Part shown: positions 49,687-56,346 of the stretch, one piece after another
How the letters are laid out: each line of letters begins with the position of its first letter
Position numbering within the stretch: position 1 is the stretch's first letter
NCBI RefSeq assembly: GCF_001676875.1
Contig: NZ_JYKA01000017.1
Span: forward strand, 1-64,000
Length of the DNA stretch: 64,000 nucleotides
Reading direction: 5' to 3'
From: Chromobacterium subtsugae
GTDB taxonomy: Bacteria > Pseudomonadota > Gammaproteobacteria > Burkholderiales > Chromobacteriaceae
The notes under the pieces: model-generated
The model's database searches: none
Told to the model about the DNA's origin: nothing
Seen by the model: only the letters and a program-made list of their open reading frames with translations
Position numbers and translations under genes: made by a program

Positions 49687-49703
49687 TTTCGTAAAACGCT
49701 AAA
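49687..49703. promoter_or_regulatory. Second phage operator near cI
   Basis: TTTCGTAAAACGCTAAA, which in reverse reads TTTAGCGTTTTACGAAA and differs from the first operator at three positions. Its centre is 47 bp from the first, and it lies 18 bp before the CI-like ATG, suited to autoregulation. Confidence 0.65.
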
Positions 49704-49721
49704 GTCGCGCATCATCTAGGC

Positions 49722-50123
49722 ATGGATAACAAACAAATTCGCTTACAGAATCTACAAGAGCTGATCGCCGGTTTCGAAACCGCCAACCAGTTCGCGGATA
49801 CCGTTCAAACGTCTCCCGCTTACCTCAGCCAGATTCTGAGTGACAAGCATCCCGCAAATGTAGGCGACGCATTGGCGCGTAAGATTGAGAAGAATTTGGA
49901 TCTTCCGCGCGGATGGATGGATACATGCCACGCAGCAACACATGCTCAACCGACGCTGACAATCGTCACGAGCGCGACCCCGCTAGCACCTGCAGCAACC
50001 CCTCCAGACAAGACAACCGAGCTAGTCACTCTCGATGAGTTTGCAGAATGGATTGCTGACCAAGGAACTCAAAGTGTTGCCGCATTCTTGAGGATACTGG
50101 CGGACAAGTTGGATAAAAAATAA
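49722..50123 (+). CDS. CI-like repressor without peptidase domain
   Basis: 133 residues. HTH at about 18-58 (FADTVQTSPAYLSQILSDKH) as in lambda-type repressors, a Pro/Thr linker, then a short helical tail (VTLDEFAEWIADQGTQSVAAFLRIL) likely for oligomerisation. The S24 autocleavage domain is missing, so RecA-stimulated cleavage is not expected and induction must use another route. The gene next to it is a LuxR-type receptor. A terminator follows. Confidence 0.8.
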   Translation: MDNKQIRLQNLQELIAGFETANQFADTVQTSPAYLSQILSDKHPANVGDALARKIEKNLDLPRGWMDTCHAATHAQPTLTIVTSATPLAPAATPPDKTTELVTLDEFAEWIADQGTQSVAAFLRILADKLDKK

Positions 50124-50145
50124 GCGGCCACTTGGCCGCTTTTTC
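50122..50145. terminator. Bidirectional terminator between cI and small ORF
   Basis: AAGCGGCCA/TGGCCGCTT stem with T's on the plus side and A's on the minus side. It ends cI transcription and that of the converging 53-codon ORF. Confidence 0.85.
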
Positions 50146-50165
50146 ATTCAACACTCATTACAGAG

Positions 50166-50327
50166 CTAACCCCTATCCAATAGCTTGGACAACAAGCCCC
50201 CTGCCAAAGTAAAGCCATGCCAGATGCGGGGCGCATCTCCCCACTCCTCAACTAGAAGACTGCCATCTTCCCTCAGCTTAATCCTTACTTCAGCAATAAA
50301 TTTATGATTATCTTTATTTTTAGTCAT
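50166..50327 (-). CDS. 53-aa small ORF, candidate antirepressor
   Basis: ATG 50327 to TAG; GGAA lies just upstream. The sequence begins MTKNKDNHKFIAEVRIKL and has a plausible beta-beta-helix make-up with a DGSLLVEEWGDAPRIW stretch. It is convergent with the CI-like gene, downstream of the luxR-like gene, and has its own predicted promoter (TATAGT at 50367-50372) with a LuxR-type dyad centred about 43 bp before the predicted start. The role is inferred by analogy with phage quorum-sensing switches in which a receptor turns on a small protein that inactivates CI. Confidence 0.55.
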   Translation of the reverse strand: MTKNKDNHKFIAEVRIKLREDGSLLVEEWGDAPRIWHGFTLAGGLLSKLLDRG

Positions 50328-50366
50328 TTTGTTCCAAACCTGACGCGTTACAAAGGTGAAGGCAGA

Positions 50367-50410
50367 ACTATACCTTTCACTTGTAACAGTTTGTATTAGA
50401 CGTTCGTCTA
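50367..50410 (-). promoter_or_regulatory. LuxR-type dyad and promoter of the 53-aa ORF
   Basis: TAGACG-TT-CGTCTA at 50397-50410 is a 14-bp dyad. The -10 TATAGT lies at 50372-50367 on the minus strand; the dyad centre is about 43 bp from the predicted start (near 50360), matching the usual -42.5 position of LuxR activators. There is no good -35, as expected for activator dependence. Confidence 0.55.
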
Positions 50411-50441
50411 TATAAGTAATTTCACCTAGGTTCGTCCTCTA

Positions 50442-51197
50442 TCATGCTGCGTCTTCTGTCCGAAGTAGATGCACCAAATGCGCCAATGTTCTTGCCCCAT
50501 GGGCTTCTCGCATGTTCTTAAGATGTACTTTCACCGTACTCAACCCCAAACCAAGGCGGTCGGCAATCTCCACCTGCGTCAGCCCTTGTGTTGTTAAGCA
50601 GTCAAAAATCTGACGTTCACGCGGGGTAAAATTAGCCATTCGTGCATTGCGAGTAAGCACACGAACCGCCATGTCCGCTAGTGATGGCAACAACATGGTC
50701 AACAGCTGGCGGGCATAGTAGTCATATTCTGCGGCCTCTCCCACTACCGAAACGATTACTCGGTTCTCCCCTCTTTCAGCAATATACGAAAGCCCATGCG
50801 TCATGCCATGGCGCTTACAAGCCAACCGAAAGCTGGTCATCTTCCTACCATCCGTTGAACGGCGCCTCAGCAGCAACTCAGACCAGATGATTGGCGCGCC
50901 GACAGGCCCATTGAAAACCGGGTCTACCTCGTGGAATGTTTGCGAACCATAGAGTTCTAGCCAGGCATCTGACCAGCCCAGGGAGACCGAAAAAGGACGG
51001 GACCACAATCCTTTGTTTCCCGACACTTGCGCCAACAAGATTGGAGGCTGTCCAGGCAGACAAAGCTGAACTCCCATCAGGAAGGCCCTAACGTCATCCT
51101 CATCCTCTAATGCCAACAATCCTCGCTGCAACGGCACCATCTGTGCCATGGCCAAAGAAGGCACTTCCCGGACCATCCTCAAGATTTCAGGTGACAT
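50442..51197 (-). CDS. LuxR-type autoinducer receptor in prophage
   Basis: 251 residues from ATG 51197 (GAGGGA seven bases upstream; an upstream TTG is less likely). The N-terminal half matches the autoinducer-binding domain: WLELYGSQTFHEVDPV contains Trp79, Tyr83, Asp92 and Pro93 in the spacing of acyl-homoserine-lactone receptors, with Trp105 and Gly residues near 131-135. The C-terminal HTH (about 188-245) has FTPRERQIFDCL and STVKVHLKNM. No synthase is nearby, so it would listen to host or foreign signal. It lies beside cI and is the likely activator of the 53-residue gene. Confidence 0.85.
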   Translation of the reverse strand: MSPEILRMVREVPSLAMAQMVPLQRGLLALEDEDDVRAFLMGVQLCLPGQPPILLAQVSGNKGLWSRPFSVSLGWSDAWLELYGSQTFHEVDPVFNGPVGAPIIWSELLLRRRSTDGRKMTSFRLACKRHGMTHGLSYIAERGENRVIVSVVGEAAEYDYYARQLLTMLLPSLADMAVRVLTRNARMANFTPRERQIFDCLTTQGLTQVEIADRLGLGLSTVKVHLKNMREAHGARTLAHLVHLLRTEDAA

Positions 51198-51249
51198 ACC
51201 AACATCCCTCAATCACCACCCCTTCAATACATACACCTGAAATTATAGA

Positions 51250-51263
51250 TAGACGTTCGTACA
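51250..51263. promoter_or_regulatory. Second LuxR-type site upstream of luxR-like gene
   Basis: TAGACGTTCGTACA shares 11 bases in a row with the dyad upstream of the 53-aa ORF and keeps part of the right arm. It lies about 53 bp before the luxR-like start, near a weak -10 (TATTGA, 51224-51229), suggesting autoregulation. Confidence 0.45.
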
Positions 51264-51388
51264 ACGTTAACCTGCCTCTCCCCTTTCAATGCTCTGCTTT
51301 CCGTTCGTCGTTTACCACCATGAAACTAACTTCAACATTAATCAAACTCTCATTGACTGCTTCAAAATGCAATGCTAACTTCAAGTTA

Positions 51389-51437
51389 ATTGTCATTTTT
51401 CATCACAAATGACTCTTATTTTCATACGAATGACAAT
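51389..51437. promoter_or_regulatory. Inverted repeat upstream of darT
   Basis: ATTGTCATT and AATGACAAT form perfect 9-bp arms 31 bp apart, with a third AATGACT half-like site between them and TATAAA (about 51452) after. Likely operator/promoter region of the toxin-antitoxin operon; the rest of 51264-51492 is AT-rich and shows no gene. Confidence 0.4.
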
Positions 51438-51492
51438 CAACTTCAACCTCCCATATAAAAGTCCATTTTAAACTCACCCTACAAGGTTTATC

Positions 51493-52113
51493 ATGACTAG
51501 CGCAATCATTAAATCATATGCAGAATATATTGAAATCCCATATTTAATACACTTCACTCGCGTTACTAATTTAGAATCAATATTGACAAATGGATTGCTC
51601 TCAATTAATCAAGCAGAATTATTAGAAATAAATCCTGCTATAAATGACGAGCTACGTTTAGACGGGCATCTCGATGCAACATCTGTTTCCATCTCCTTCC
51701 CCAACTCAAGTATGTTTTTCAAATACAGGCAAAACAATCCTGATGTAGGCTGGGTTGTATTAGGAATAAAAAGATCAGTATTATGGACAAAGGACTGCGC
51801 CTTTTGCAAACATAATGCAGCTACTGCACAAATAGCACAGCAAGATATAAATCACTTAAAAACCCCAGAGGCTTTTGGGGGCATGTTTGACAAAATAGGT
51901 GAGGAAAGAGATCAAAGATTAAAACCTTATGACCCAACAGATGTTCAAGCAGAAGTTTTAGTATTTGAAACTATTGAACCAGAACTTATATTTGGCGTCG
52001 GATTTGATAACCACAACATCAAAAGTCAATATCAGCATTTACTAGAAGGTAAGGAAGTAATAGTTTGTAACCCTGGGAAAAGTTTTTTCGCATCTCGTTC
52101 ATATGTAAGGTAA
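51493..52113 (+). CDS. darT: DarT-like DNA ADP-ribosyltransferase toxin
   Basis: 206 residues; CAAGG six bases before ATG. It has the DUF4433/DarT pattern: LIHFTRVTNLESILTNGLLS (NAD-binding, His20, Arg23), RLDGHLDATSVSISFPN, VLWTKDCAFC and DPTDVQAEVLVF with the catalytic Glu154. DarT enzymes use NAD to ADP-ribosylate DNA bases and block replication; they act as toxins and as anti-phage abortive systems. The partner downstream is not a macrodomain DarG but a NADAR-like protein, which points to the DarT1-type branch. Confidence 0.85.
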   Translation: MTSAIIKSYAEYIEIPYLIHFTRVTNLESILTNGLLSINQAELLEINPAINDELRLDGHLDATSVSISFPNSSMFFKYRQNNPDVGWVVLGIKRSVLWTKDCAFCKHNAATAQIAQQDINHLKTPEAFGGMFDKIGEERDQRLKPYDPTDVQAEVLVFETIEPELIFGVGFDNHNIKSQYQHLLEGKEVIVCNPGKSFFASRSYVR

Positions 52114-52121
52114 GCTCAATC

Positions 52122-52826
52122 ATGGCAAAAAGACCGATATTCATCCCAACCTTGACAGGTGAAAGCTTTGTAAAAACTGATTTTATTGATTTCGAATGGT
52201 TTCCTGGCTTGGCAGTATCGCAAAAGCAAAAATCCATTAACTCCTTACATAAAGCTGCTTGCAATAAACATAGCCTTAGTAAAATATTAGAAATTTCCAG
52301 CAAATCACTCACTCCACTTGGAGAATCCCTAAGTGCATTTAATTTAACCTTCACCACAATCAAACACAACCATACGTTCAGTGTTGAATGTGCATTTCAA
52401 GGAAGCAAAGTATTTGAACAAGGCGGCCCATACACCGATATCTTTTTCAAAACGTCCCGAGAGGCAAAAAAAGATGAACGTCTACGTACATCTGGCCGGC
52501 TAACAGGGTTCAGGTTTTATGGTATCGAATGGGAGCTTGAGCCTTTAACTGCATTCTATGATTGGCTTTACATCAATGCACTTAAAAAAAGGACTGATAT
52601 TGCTGAGTCGCTTCTAGAATACTCTGCATTTACTGACATTGAATTTAACCCTGAACGCTCTATTAACTGCCAAGCCTATTCTGTTGCACTCTATTACTCA
52701 CTATACAAACGAAGTTTACTCGATGAGGCAACCTCTTCAAAAGATGCGTTTCTCAGAATTATAAGCAATGCAATAATCAGCAACACTCAGCAAGATGAAA
52801 CCATTCAGCAAGGCTTGCAATTATAG
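52122..52826 (+). CDS. NADAR-type antitoxin partner of DarT
   Basis: 234 residues, 8 bp after darT. It begins MAKRPIFIPTLTGESFV and includes EWFPGLAVSQKQKSINSLH, SVECAFQGSKVFEQGGPYT, REAKKDERLRTSGR and FYDWLYINALKK, a set I recognise from the DUF6977/NADAR proteins that accompany DarT1. NADAR domains remove ADP-ribose from modified guanine, so this is the expected antitoxin that repairs DNA. Assignment is by recalled family patterns. Confidence 0.75.
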   Translation: MAKRPIFIPTLTGESFVKTDFIDFEWFPGLAVSQKQKSINSLHKAACNKHSLSKILEISSKSLTPLGESLSAFNLTFTTIKHNHTFSVECAFQGSKVFEQGGPYTDIFFKTSREAKKDERLRTSGRLTGFRFYGIEWELEPLTAFYDWLYINALKKRTDIAESLLEYSAFTDIEFNPERSINCQAYSVALYYSLYKRSLLDEATSSKDAFLRIISNAIISNTQQDETIQQGLQL

Positions 52827-52892
52827 CCGGCTTAAATTATACGAACAGGCCCTACAATAAATAGCGCAAACACTAAATAATCGGAACAGCAA

Positions 52893-53692
52893 ATGACAAT
52901 TGATACCCCCCCCCGCCGGACCAATCCCCACCAACTCACAATAAAACAGCACACGTTGCCATTGCGTAGCATTGAGCGATTTTGCCATGAAAATCAAGCC
53001 GTCAAAGTCAAATTAAACACTAAAGATATTTTTATTGATCTTAAGCCAAATAATTCATTATTCTGTGCAAACAGAGCCTGGGACCATCGCACCGAAACAG
53101 TAGTCAGCAAAGATATAGAATCAAACTTTCAGAACCTTGCTGATAAAATAAACTCCCGCCTTATTCGAGCTATGTGCACTGAAGATCAATTAACAGTTAC
53201 TCACATGTACCTACTATGGAAATATAGATGTAAGCTAGCGAGCAATCCAATAGCAGATGTCAAAATCAACTTAGTAACTCCCGAAAGGGAGCTATCAATT
53301 GACTCAAAGGAGGTACTAGAAAAAAGGGGATAGTTTACATTCAATCGAATGGAACAATTGCAGGCAGAGTATTCTCAGGCATCAACATACAAAGAGCGAT
53401 GGATATTGAGCTAACATTAGGCGCGGAAAAATTGAAATGGGGGATAATAAAATCCCCCATAGGAGTTGAATTTATAGTTCCTGATGCATCTATAAATCAA
53501 GCCATTATGCCCATATCACCTAGTACCTGCCTTATTGCAGGGCTAGACAATTGCGAGCTTACAATTATGGGGGCTGGATTAATTAACCGAGCAATGATAT
53601 TTGAATCGCAAAAATACTGGTTTGCAAGAAACCCAAATCGATGCCCCATTTTACAACGATGCAACCCTTGGATTCAAACATTTGGCTTTTAG
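52893..53692 (+). pseudogene. DUF4238-like gene broken by a frameshift
   Basis: Two consecutive frames read as one protein. The first (52893-53333, 146 residues) ends at TAG just after an A6G4 run; the second continues in the -1 frame without a stop through a reading of IVYIQSNGTIAGR to 53692. The joined protein resembles DUF4238: a SLFCANRAWDHRTE region, a helical middle, then FIVPDASINQAIMPISPSTCLIA, the typical late motif. The homopolymer run could be a sequencing error, a real mutation, or programmed slippage. DUF4238 genes often occur in defence or mobile islands. Confidence 0.55.
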
Positions 53693-53752
53693 ACAAAGCC
53701 GAACATAAGAGTACACGAGAGAGCACTATGTCTGATGCACTTAACTTCAAAA

Positions 53753-54004
53753 TTATTGCATTGGCCTCAAACCATTTCCGCAATGCTTGCACTTCCTAGC
53801 ATCCATCCTCACCAGCTCACGACACTCAGGGCAGCGAACATGAGTGTCAGGATGCGGCGCTTCCGGGTCTGTCTTGAGCGATGGCAATACCAATACAAAC
53901 ACAACACCCACCCACCCCAGCAGCCACCACCACGCTGAACGGCCACGGTTCTTAGCAGCCAGATATGCCAACACAAAACCCGCAATAAGAACAAATAGTT
54001 CCAT
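53753..54004 (-). CDS. Small membrane protein with zinc ribbon
   Basis: 83 residues from ATG 54004 (MELFVLIAGFVLAYLAA); an upstream start would add 23 residues of unlikely sequence. Two membrane helices (about 2-17 and 25-44, WWWLLGWVGVVFVLVL), then a Cys4 zinc ribbon (CPEC and CKHC). Such proteins are common in prophage immunity regions and may act in superinfection immunity. Function inferred from layout. Confidence 0.7.
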   Translation of the reverse strand: MELFVLIAGFVLAYLAAKNRGRSAWWWLLGWVGVVFVLVLPSLKTDPEAPHPDTHVRCPECRELVRMDARKCKHCGNGLRPMQ

Positions 54005-54099
54005 ACATCTTACCTCTACGAAAAAACTGCTAATCCTAGCACATTGCCATTCTGATAGCTCCCTCCCCACCACGTCTCACTAGCAGATGTTTCGTCTCG

Positions 54100-54152
54100 C
54101 ACTAAAAATTTAGTGTTTCACTATTGACATAGCTTTAGTGTTTTACTAAAGT
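54100..54152 (+). promoter_or_regulatory. Repressible promoter with two CI/Cro operators
   Basis: Operators at 54109-54125 (TTTAGTGTTTCACTATT) and 54134-54150 (TTTAGTGTTTTACTAAA, palindromic) match those at the cro-cI region. Between and over them lies TTGACA (54124-54129), a 17-bp spacer and TAAAGT (54147-54152). A further CACTAAA-AA-TTTAGTG dyad overlaps at 54100-54115. This promoter would be shut by the same repressor and drives the rightward genes from 54351. Confidence 0.7.
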
Positions 54153-54350
54153 TCATTCCGTTGACTCACCGCTCTTTAACAAAACGCAAAGACACCGCTC
54201 TCATTTCGACGCGGTAATTCCTGGCTTGCACCGTGGTGGCCAGCATGATCAACAGCATCCGCGAACTCTGATCCGCCATCGCGGGCAAGCCTGTAATTGG
54301 TAATGCCCTGCATGCAGGACATTACCGGATACACCCAAGGAGAACTAAAA
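54153..54350 (+). other. Leader of rightward early transcript with 28-bp palindrome
   Basis: About 200 bp without a gene. At 54299-54326 a near-perfect 28-bp palindrome starts GGTAATGCCCTGCATG and ends ATTACC, with one mismatched pair. It ends 11 bp before the AAGGAG ribosome site and could be an operator or an RNA hairpin. Confidence 0.5.
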
Positions 54351-54590
54351 ATGCACCACTAGGACAAGTCATCACTAGAAGCTTTCAAGCAAAGGCTTGA
54401 GCCGCTGCAACAGCAGCTGCAAGCCAAACTCAACGAGGCCCTCAAGGCCATCAGCGACATGCCGGAAAACCAATTGCGATCCGCTCACGGCCAATCGCTG
54501 GAAGCCATGGCCGACAATCTGGATTCCTCGCTCTCTTGGCTCAATGAAGCCATTGCAGAGCTATCGCAAGCGATTGACGAAATGGAATGA
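54351..54590 (+). pseudogene. 79-codon gene with amber codon at position 4
   Basis: An excellent ribosome site (AAGGAG, eight-base spacing) precedes ATG CAC CAC TAG, then the frame stays open for 76 codons: DKSSLEAFKQRLEPL and onward, a clean amphipathic helical sequence ending ELSQAIDEME. Its stop overlaps the next gene's ATG. Only the TAG (54360-54362) spoils it. It may be a recent nonsense mutation, a sequence error, or a gene read through by amber suppression. No family recognised. Confidence 0.6.
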
Positions 54591-54766
54591 GCCTACGCCA
54601 TTACATCGTGCGGCAGATGCATCGACGCGAACAGTTGTTGCGCGTCTTGGCTCCTCCGGGCCTACCGACAGAAATAGCCACCCGCAAGAACCGCACAAAA
54701 CAACGAATCAACGACCGCGCAGAACGGATCTACCTGCGCGCCGACACCGCCAACGGCTGGGATTAA
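54587..54766 (+). CDS. Small basic protein, 59 aa
   Basis: ATG overlaps the upstream stop (ATGA). Begins MSLRHYIVRQMHRREQLL, Arg-rich, ending NGWD. Possibly nucleic-acid binding. Coupled to the amber-interrupted gene, and followed directly by a terminator. Confidence 0.6.
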   Translation: MSLRHYIVRQMHRREQLLRVLAPPGLPTEIATRKNRTKQRINDRAERIYLRADTANGWD

Positions 54767-54780
54767 CCAGCCGTTTTTTT
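54752..54780 (+). terminator. Rho-independent terminator
   Basis: AACGGCTGG/CCAGCCGTT stem with six-base loop and seven T's, overlapping the 3' end of the 59-residue gene. Confidence 0.9.
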
Positions 54781-54792
54781 ACGCTCACTTCC

Positions 54793-54874
54793 GTTAGCAC
54801 GCATCACCATCCGTTAGCGATTTGTTAGCGCGTTGTGAGCGCCCCCGTTAGCGGGATGTGAGCCATTCGTTAGC
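54793..54874. repeat. Seven GTKAGC direct repeats at 11-bp period (centromere-like)
   Basis: GTTAGC or GTGAGC begins at 54793, 54813, 54824, 54835, 54847, 54858 and 54869, i.e. six copies in phase with one DNA turn plus one further upstream; an inverted GCTCAC is at 54783. The array ends five bases before the ATG of the StbA/TraK-like gene. Plasmid stb loci use 9-bp direct repeats at the same 11-bp period as binding sites for StbA. Confidence 0.75.
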
Positions 54875-54878
54875 CCCC

Positions 54879-55253
54879 ATGAGCAAACCAGACGCCAACC
54901 AGTTGCTTGCGGCTCTAGCAGGAACAGGCGAGAGCAAAGCGGCACGATTCCGCAACCTCCTGCCACAAATCAATGCGGCAATAGAACGCGGAGTCAGGCA
55001 CGCCCAAATCATCGAGGCACTGGCGGCCGATGGCCTGCACATGAGCCACGTTGAATTCCGGAACGCGCTCTATCGTGAACGCCGCCGCGAGGAAGGCAAG
55101 AAAGCACCCCATGCCCAAGCAACCCAAAACACCCCGGCCAATGCGGCCAATATGCCCATCACAGCCACGCCGGCCGCCAAGACCACGCCTCAGTCAATCC
55201 GATCAGGTCGCTTTGACTACGGGAAATTCAGAGACGGAAAAACAAAATGGTGA
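54879..55253 (+). CDS. StbA/TraK-like DNA-binding protein
   Basis: 124 residues from ATG 54879, which has no ribosome site and abuts the repeat array. The N-terminal 75 residues (MSKPDANQLLAALAGTGES, ARFRNLLPQINAAIERGV, HVEFRNALYRERRRE) match small plasmid proteins encoded beside TraL/StbB-type ATPases and probably bind the GTKAGC repeats. The C-terminal tail is Ala/Pro/Thr-rich and ends FDYGKFRDGKTKW. In plasmids such proteins act in segregation or relaxosome formation. Confidence 0.65.
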   Translation: MSKPDANQLLAALAGTGESKAARFRNLLPQINAAIERGVRHAQIIEALAADGLHMSHVEFRNALYRERRREEGKKAPHAQATQNTPANAANMPITATPAAKTTPQSIRSGRFDYGKFRDGKTKW

Positions 55254-55257
55254 ACCC

Positions 55258-56013
55258 ATGACATACAACGACACTCACATCACGCTTCAAGGCAAGGGCG
55301 GCGTAGGCAAGTCGCACATCACAAGCCTTCTCGCCCAAGCTATTTGGGCCATTTTTGGCATTCGTCCGCTGGGAGTCGATACCGATCCCGTCAACAAAAC
55401 CCTGATGCATTTCCCTGCCTTGCAAGCGCGAGGGCTGGATATCCTGAACCAGGATAACCAAATCAACAGCCGCCAGTTTGACACCATGGTTGAGTGGTTA
55501 CTTGAGCATGACGGCCCCGCAGTCATCGACAACGGCGCCACATCATTCATTCCCGCTACGGGCTACCTCGCAGAAACAGGCGCTATTGACGTACTTAATG
55601 CGGCAGGCCGCCGCGTATTTATTCATACCGTACTTGTCGGCGGCCAGGCGATGGACGACACCATAGACGGGCTAACGGCACTACTAGACAGCACGTCAGC
55701 CCCTATTATCGTTTGGGAAAACGAACATTTTGGTCCGGTAGAACGAAACGGCCGCAGATTCCGGGACTCCAGCGTCTATCACGAAAACCGTGAGCGCATC
55801 GCCGGCATTGTCACGCTGCACCGCCCGAATGCCGATCTGGCCGGCCGCGATATCGCAGAACTGAGCATCAAAGGCCAGACCTTTGCCGAAGCTCTAACAA
55901 GCCCGGAATGGGGAATCATGCCCAAGCACCGGCTGCAAATGATATGGGCTGACTATCTGCAGCAGATTAAGCCAATCCTGACGCAAGGACTGCCGGAAGA
56001 ACTGGCCGCATGA
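55258..56013 (+). CDS. TraL/StbB-like ParA-type ATPase
   Basis: 251 residues from ATG 55258. Deviant Walker A GKGGVGKSHIT (residues 12-22) and GVDTDPVNKTLMHF mark the TraL/StbB branch of MinD/ParA ATPases, as do VIDNGATSFIPATGYL and HTVLVGGQAMDDT. In conjugative plasmids these work with StbA/TraK-type DNA-binding proteins. Here the module sits between the phage early region and integrase, so it may position the excised genome or belong to a former plasmid. Confidence 0.8.
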   Translation: MTYNDTHITLQGKGGVGKSHITSLLAQAIWAIFGIRPLGVDTDPVNKTLMHFPALQARGLDILNQDNQINSRQFDTMVEWLLEHDGPAVIDNGATSFIPATGYLAETGAIDVLNAAGRRVFIHTVLVGGQAMDDTIDGLTALLDSTSAPIIVWENEHFGPVERNGRRFRDSSVYHENRERIAGIVTLHRPNADLAGRDIAELSIKGQTFAEALTSPEWGIMPKHRLQMIWADYLQQIKPILTQGLPEELAA

Positions 56014-56300
56014 TGGCCCGATCTCATAGCATCCTCCCGCTGCAGGGAATGATGTCGCAATTGTTGGCCTGCGGCTTCACCAATCCACTACGCGTCAAAA
56101 TGACTCAAAGGCAGCTGATGCTTTTTGACGCCATGGATTCGCGCCAGAGATATACCTTTCCCCAGCTGCACGCACAAACCACAAACGAGCATGCCGACCA
56201 GACAAGACGTGATATCGCCAAGTTGATGGCCATTGGTGCATTGCACGTACAGCGCCAGCATAGCAGGAATGGGAAGACCTCTATGTACTGGAAGAAATAG
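56010..56300 (+). CDS. Small winged-helix-like protein, 96 aa
   Basis: ATG overlaps the ATPase stop (ATGA). The region MTQRQLMLFDAMDSRQRYTFPQLH through TRRDIAKLMAIGALHVQRQ looks like a winged helix. Third gene of the partition-like operon; may be a regulator. Family not identified. Confidence 0.6.
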   Translation: MMARSHSILPLQGMMSQLLACGFTNPLRVKMTQRQLMLFDAMDSRQRYTFPQLHAQTTNEHADQTRRDIAKLMAIGALHVQRQHSRNGKTSMYWKK

Positions 56301-56346
56301 AGCGATAGTCATCGATTAGCTGCACTTATCATTCGGAATACATTTA

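Noticed and set aside
54397-54828. 143-codon plus-strand frame over the amber-interrupted gene
   Set aside because: Ser/Arg/Thr-rich shadow; the frame with AAGGAG and ATGA coupling is the real one despite its TAG.
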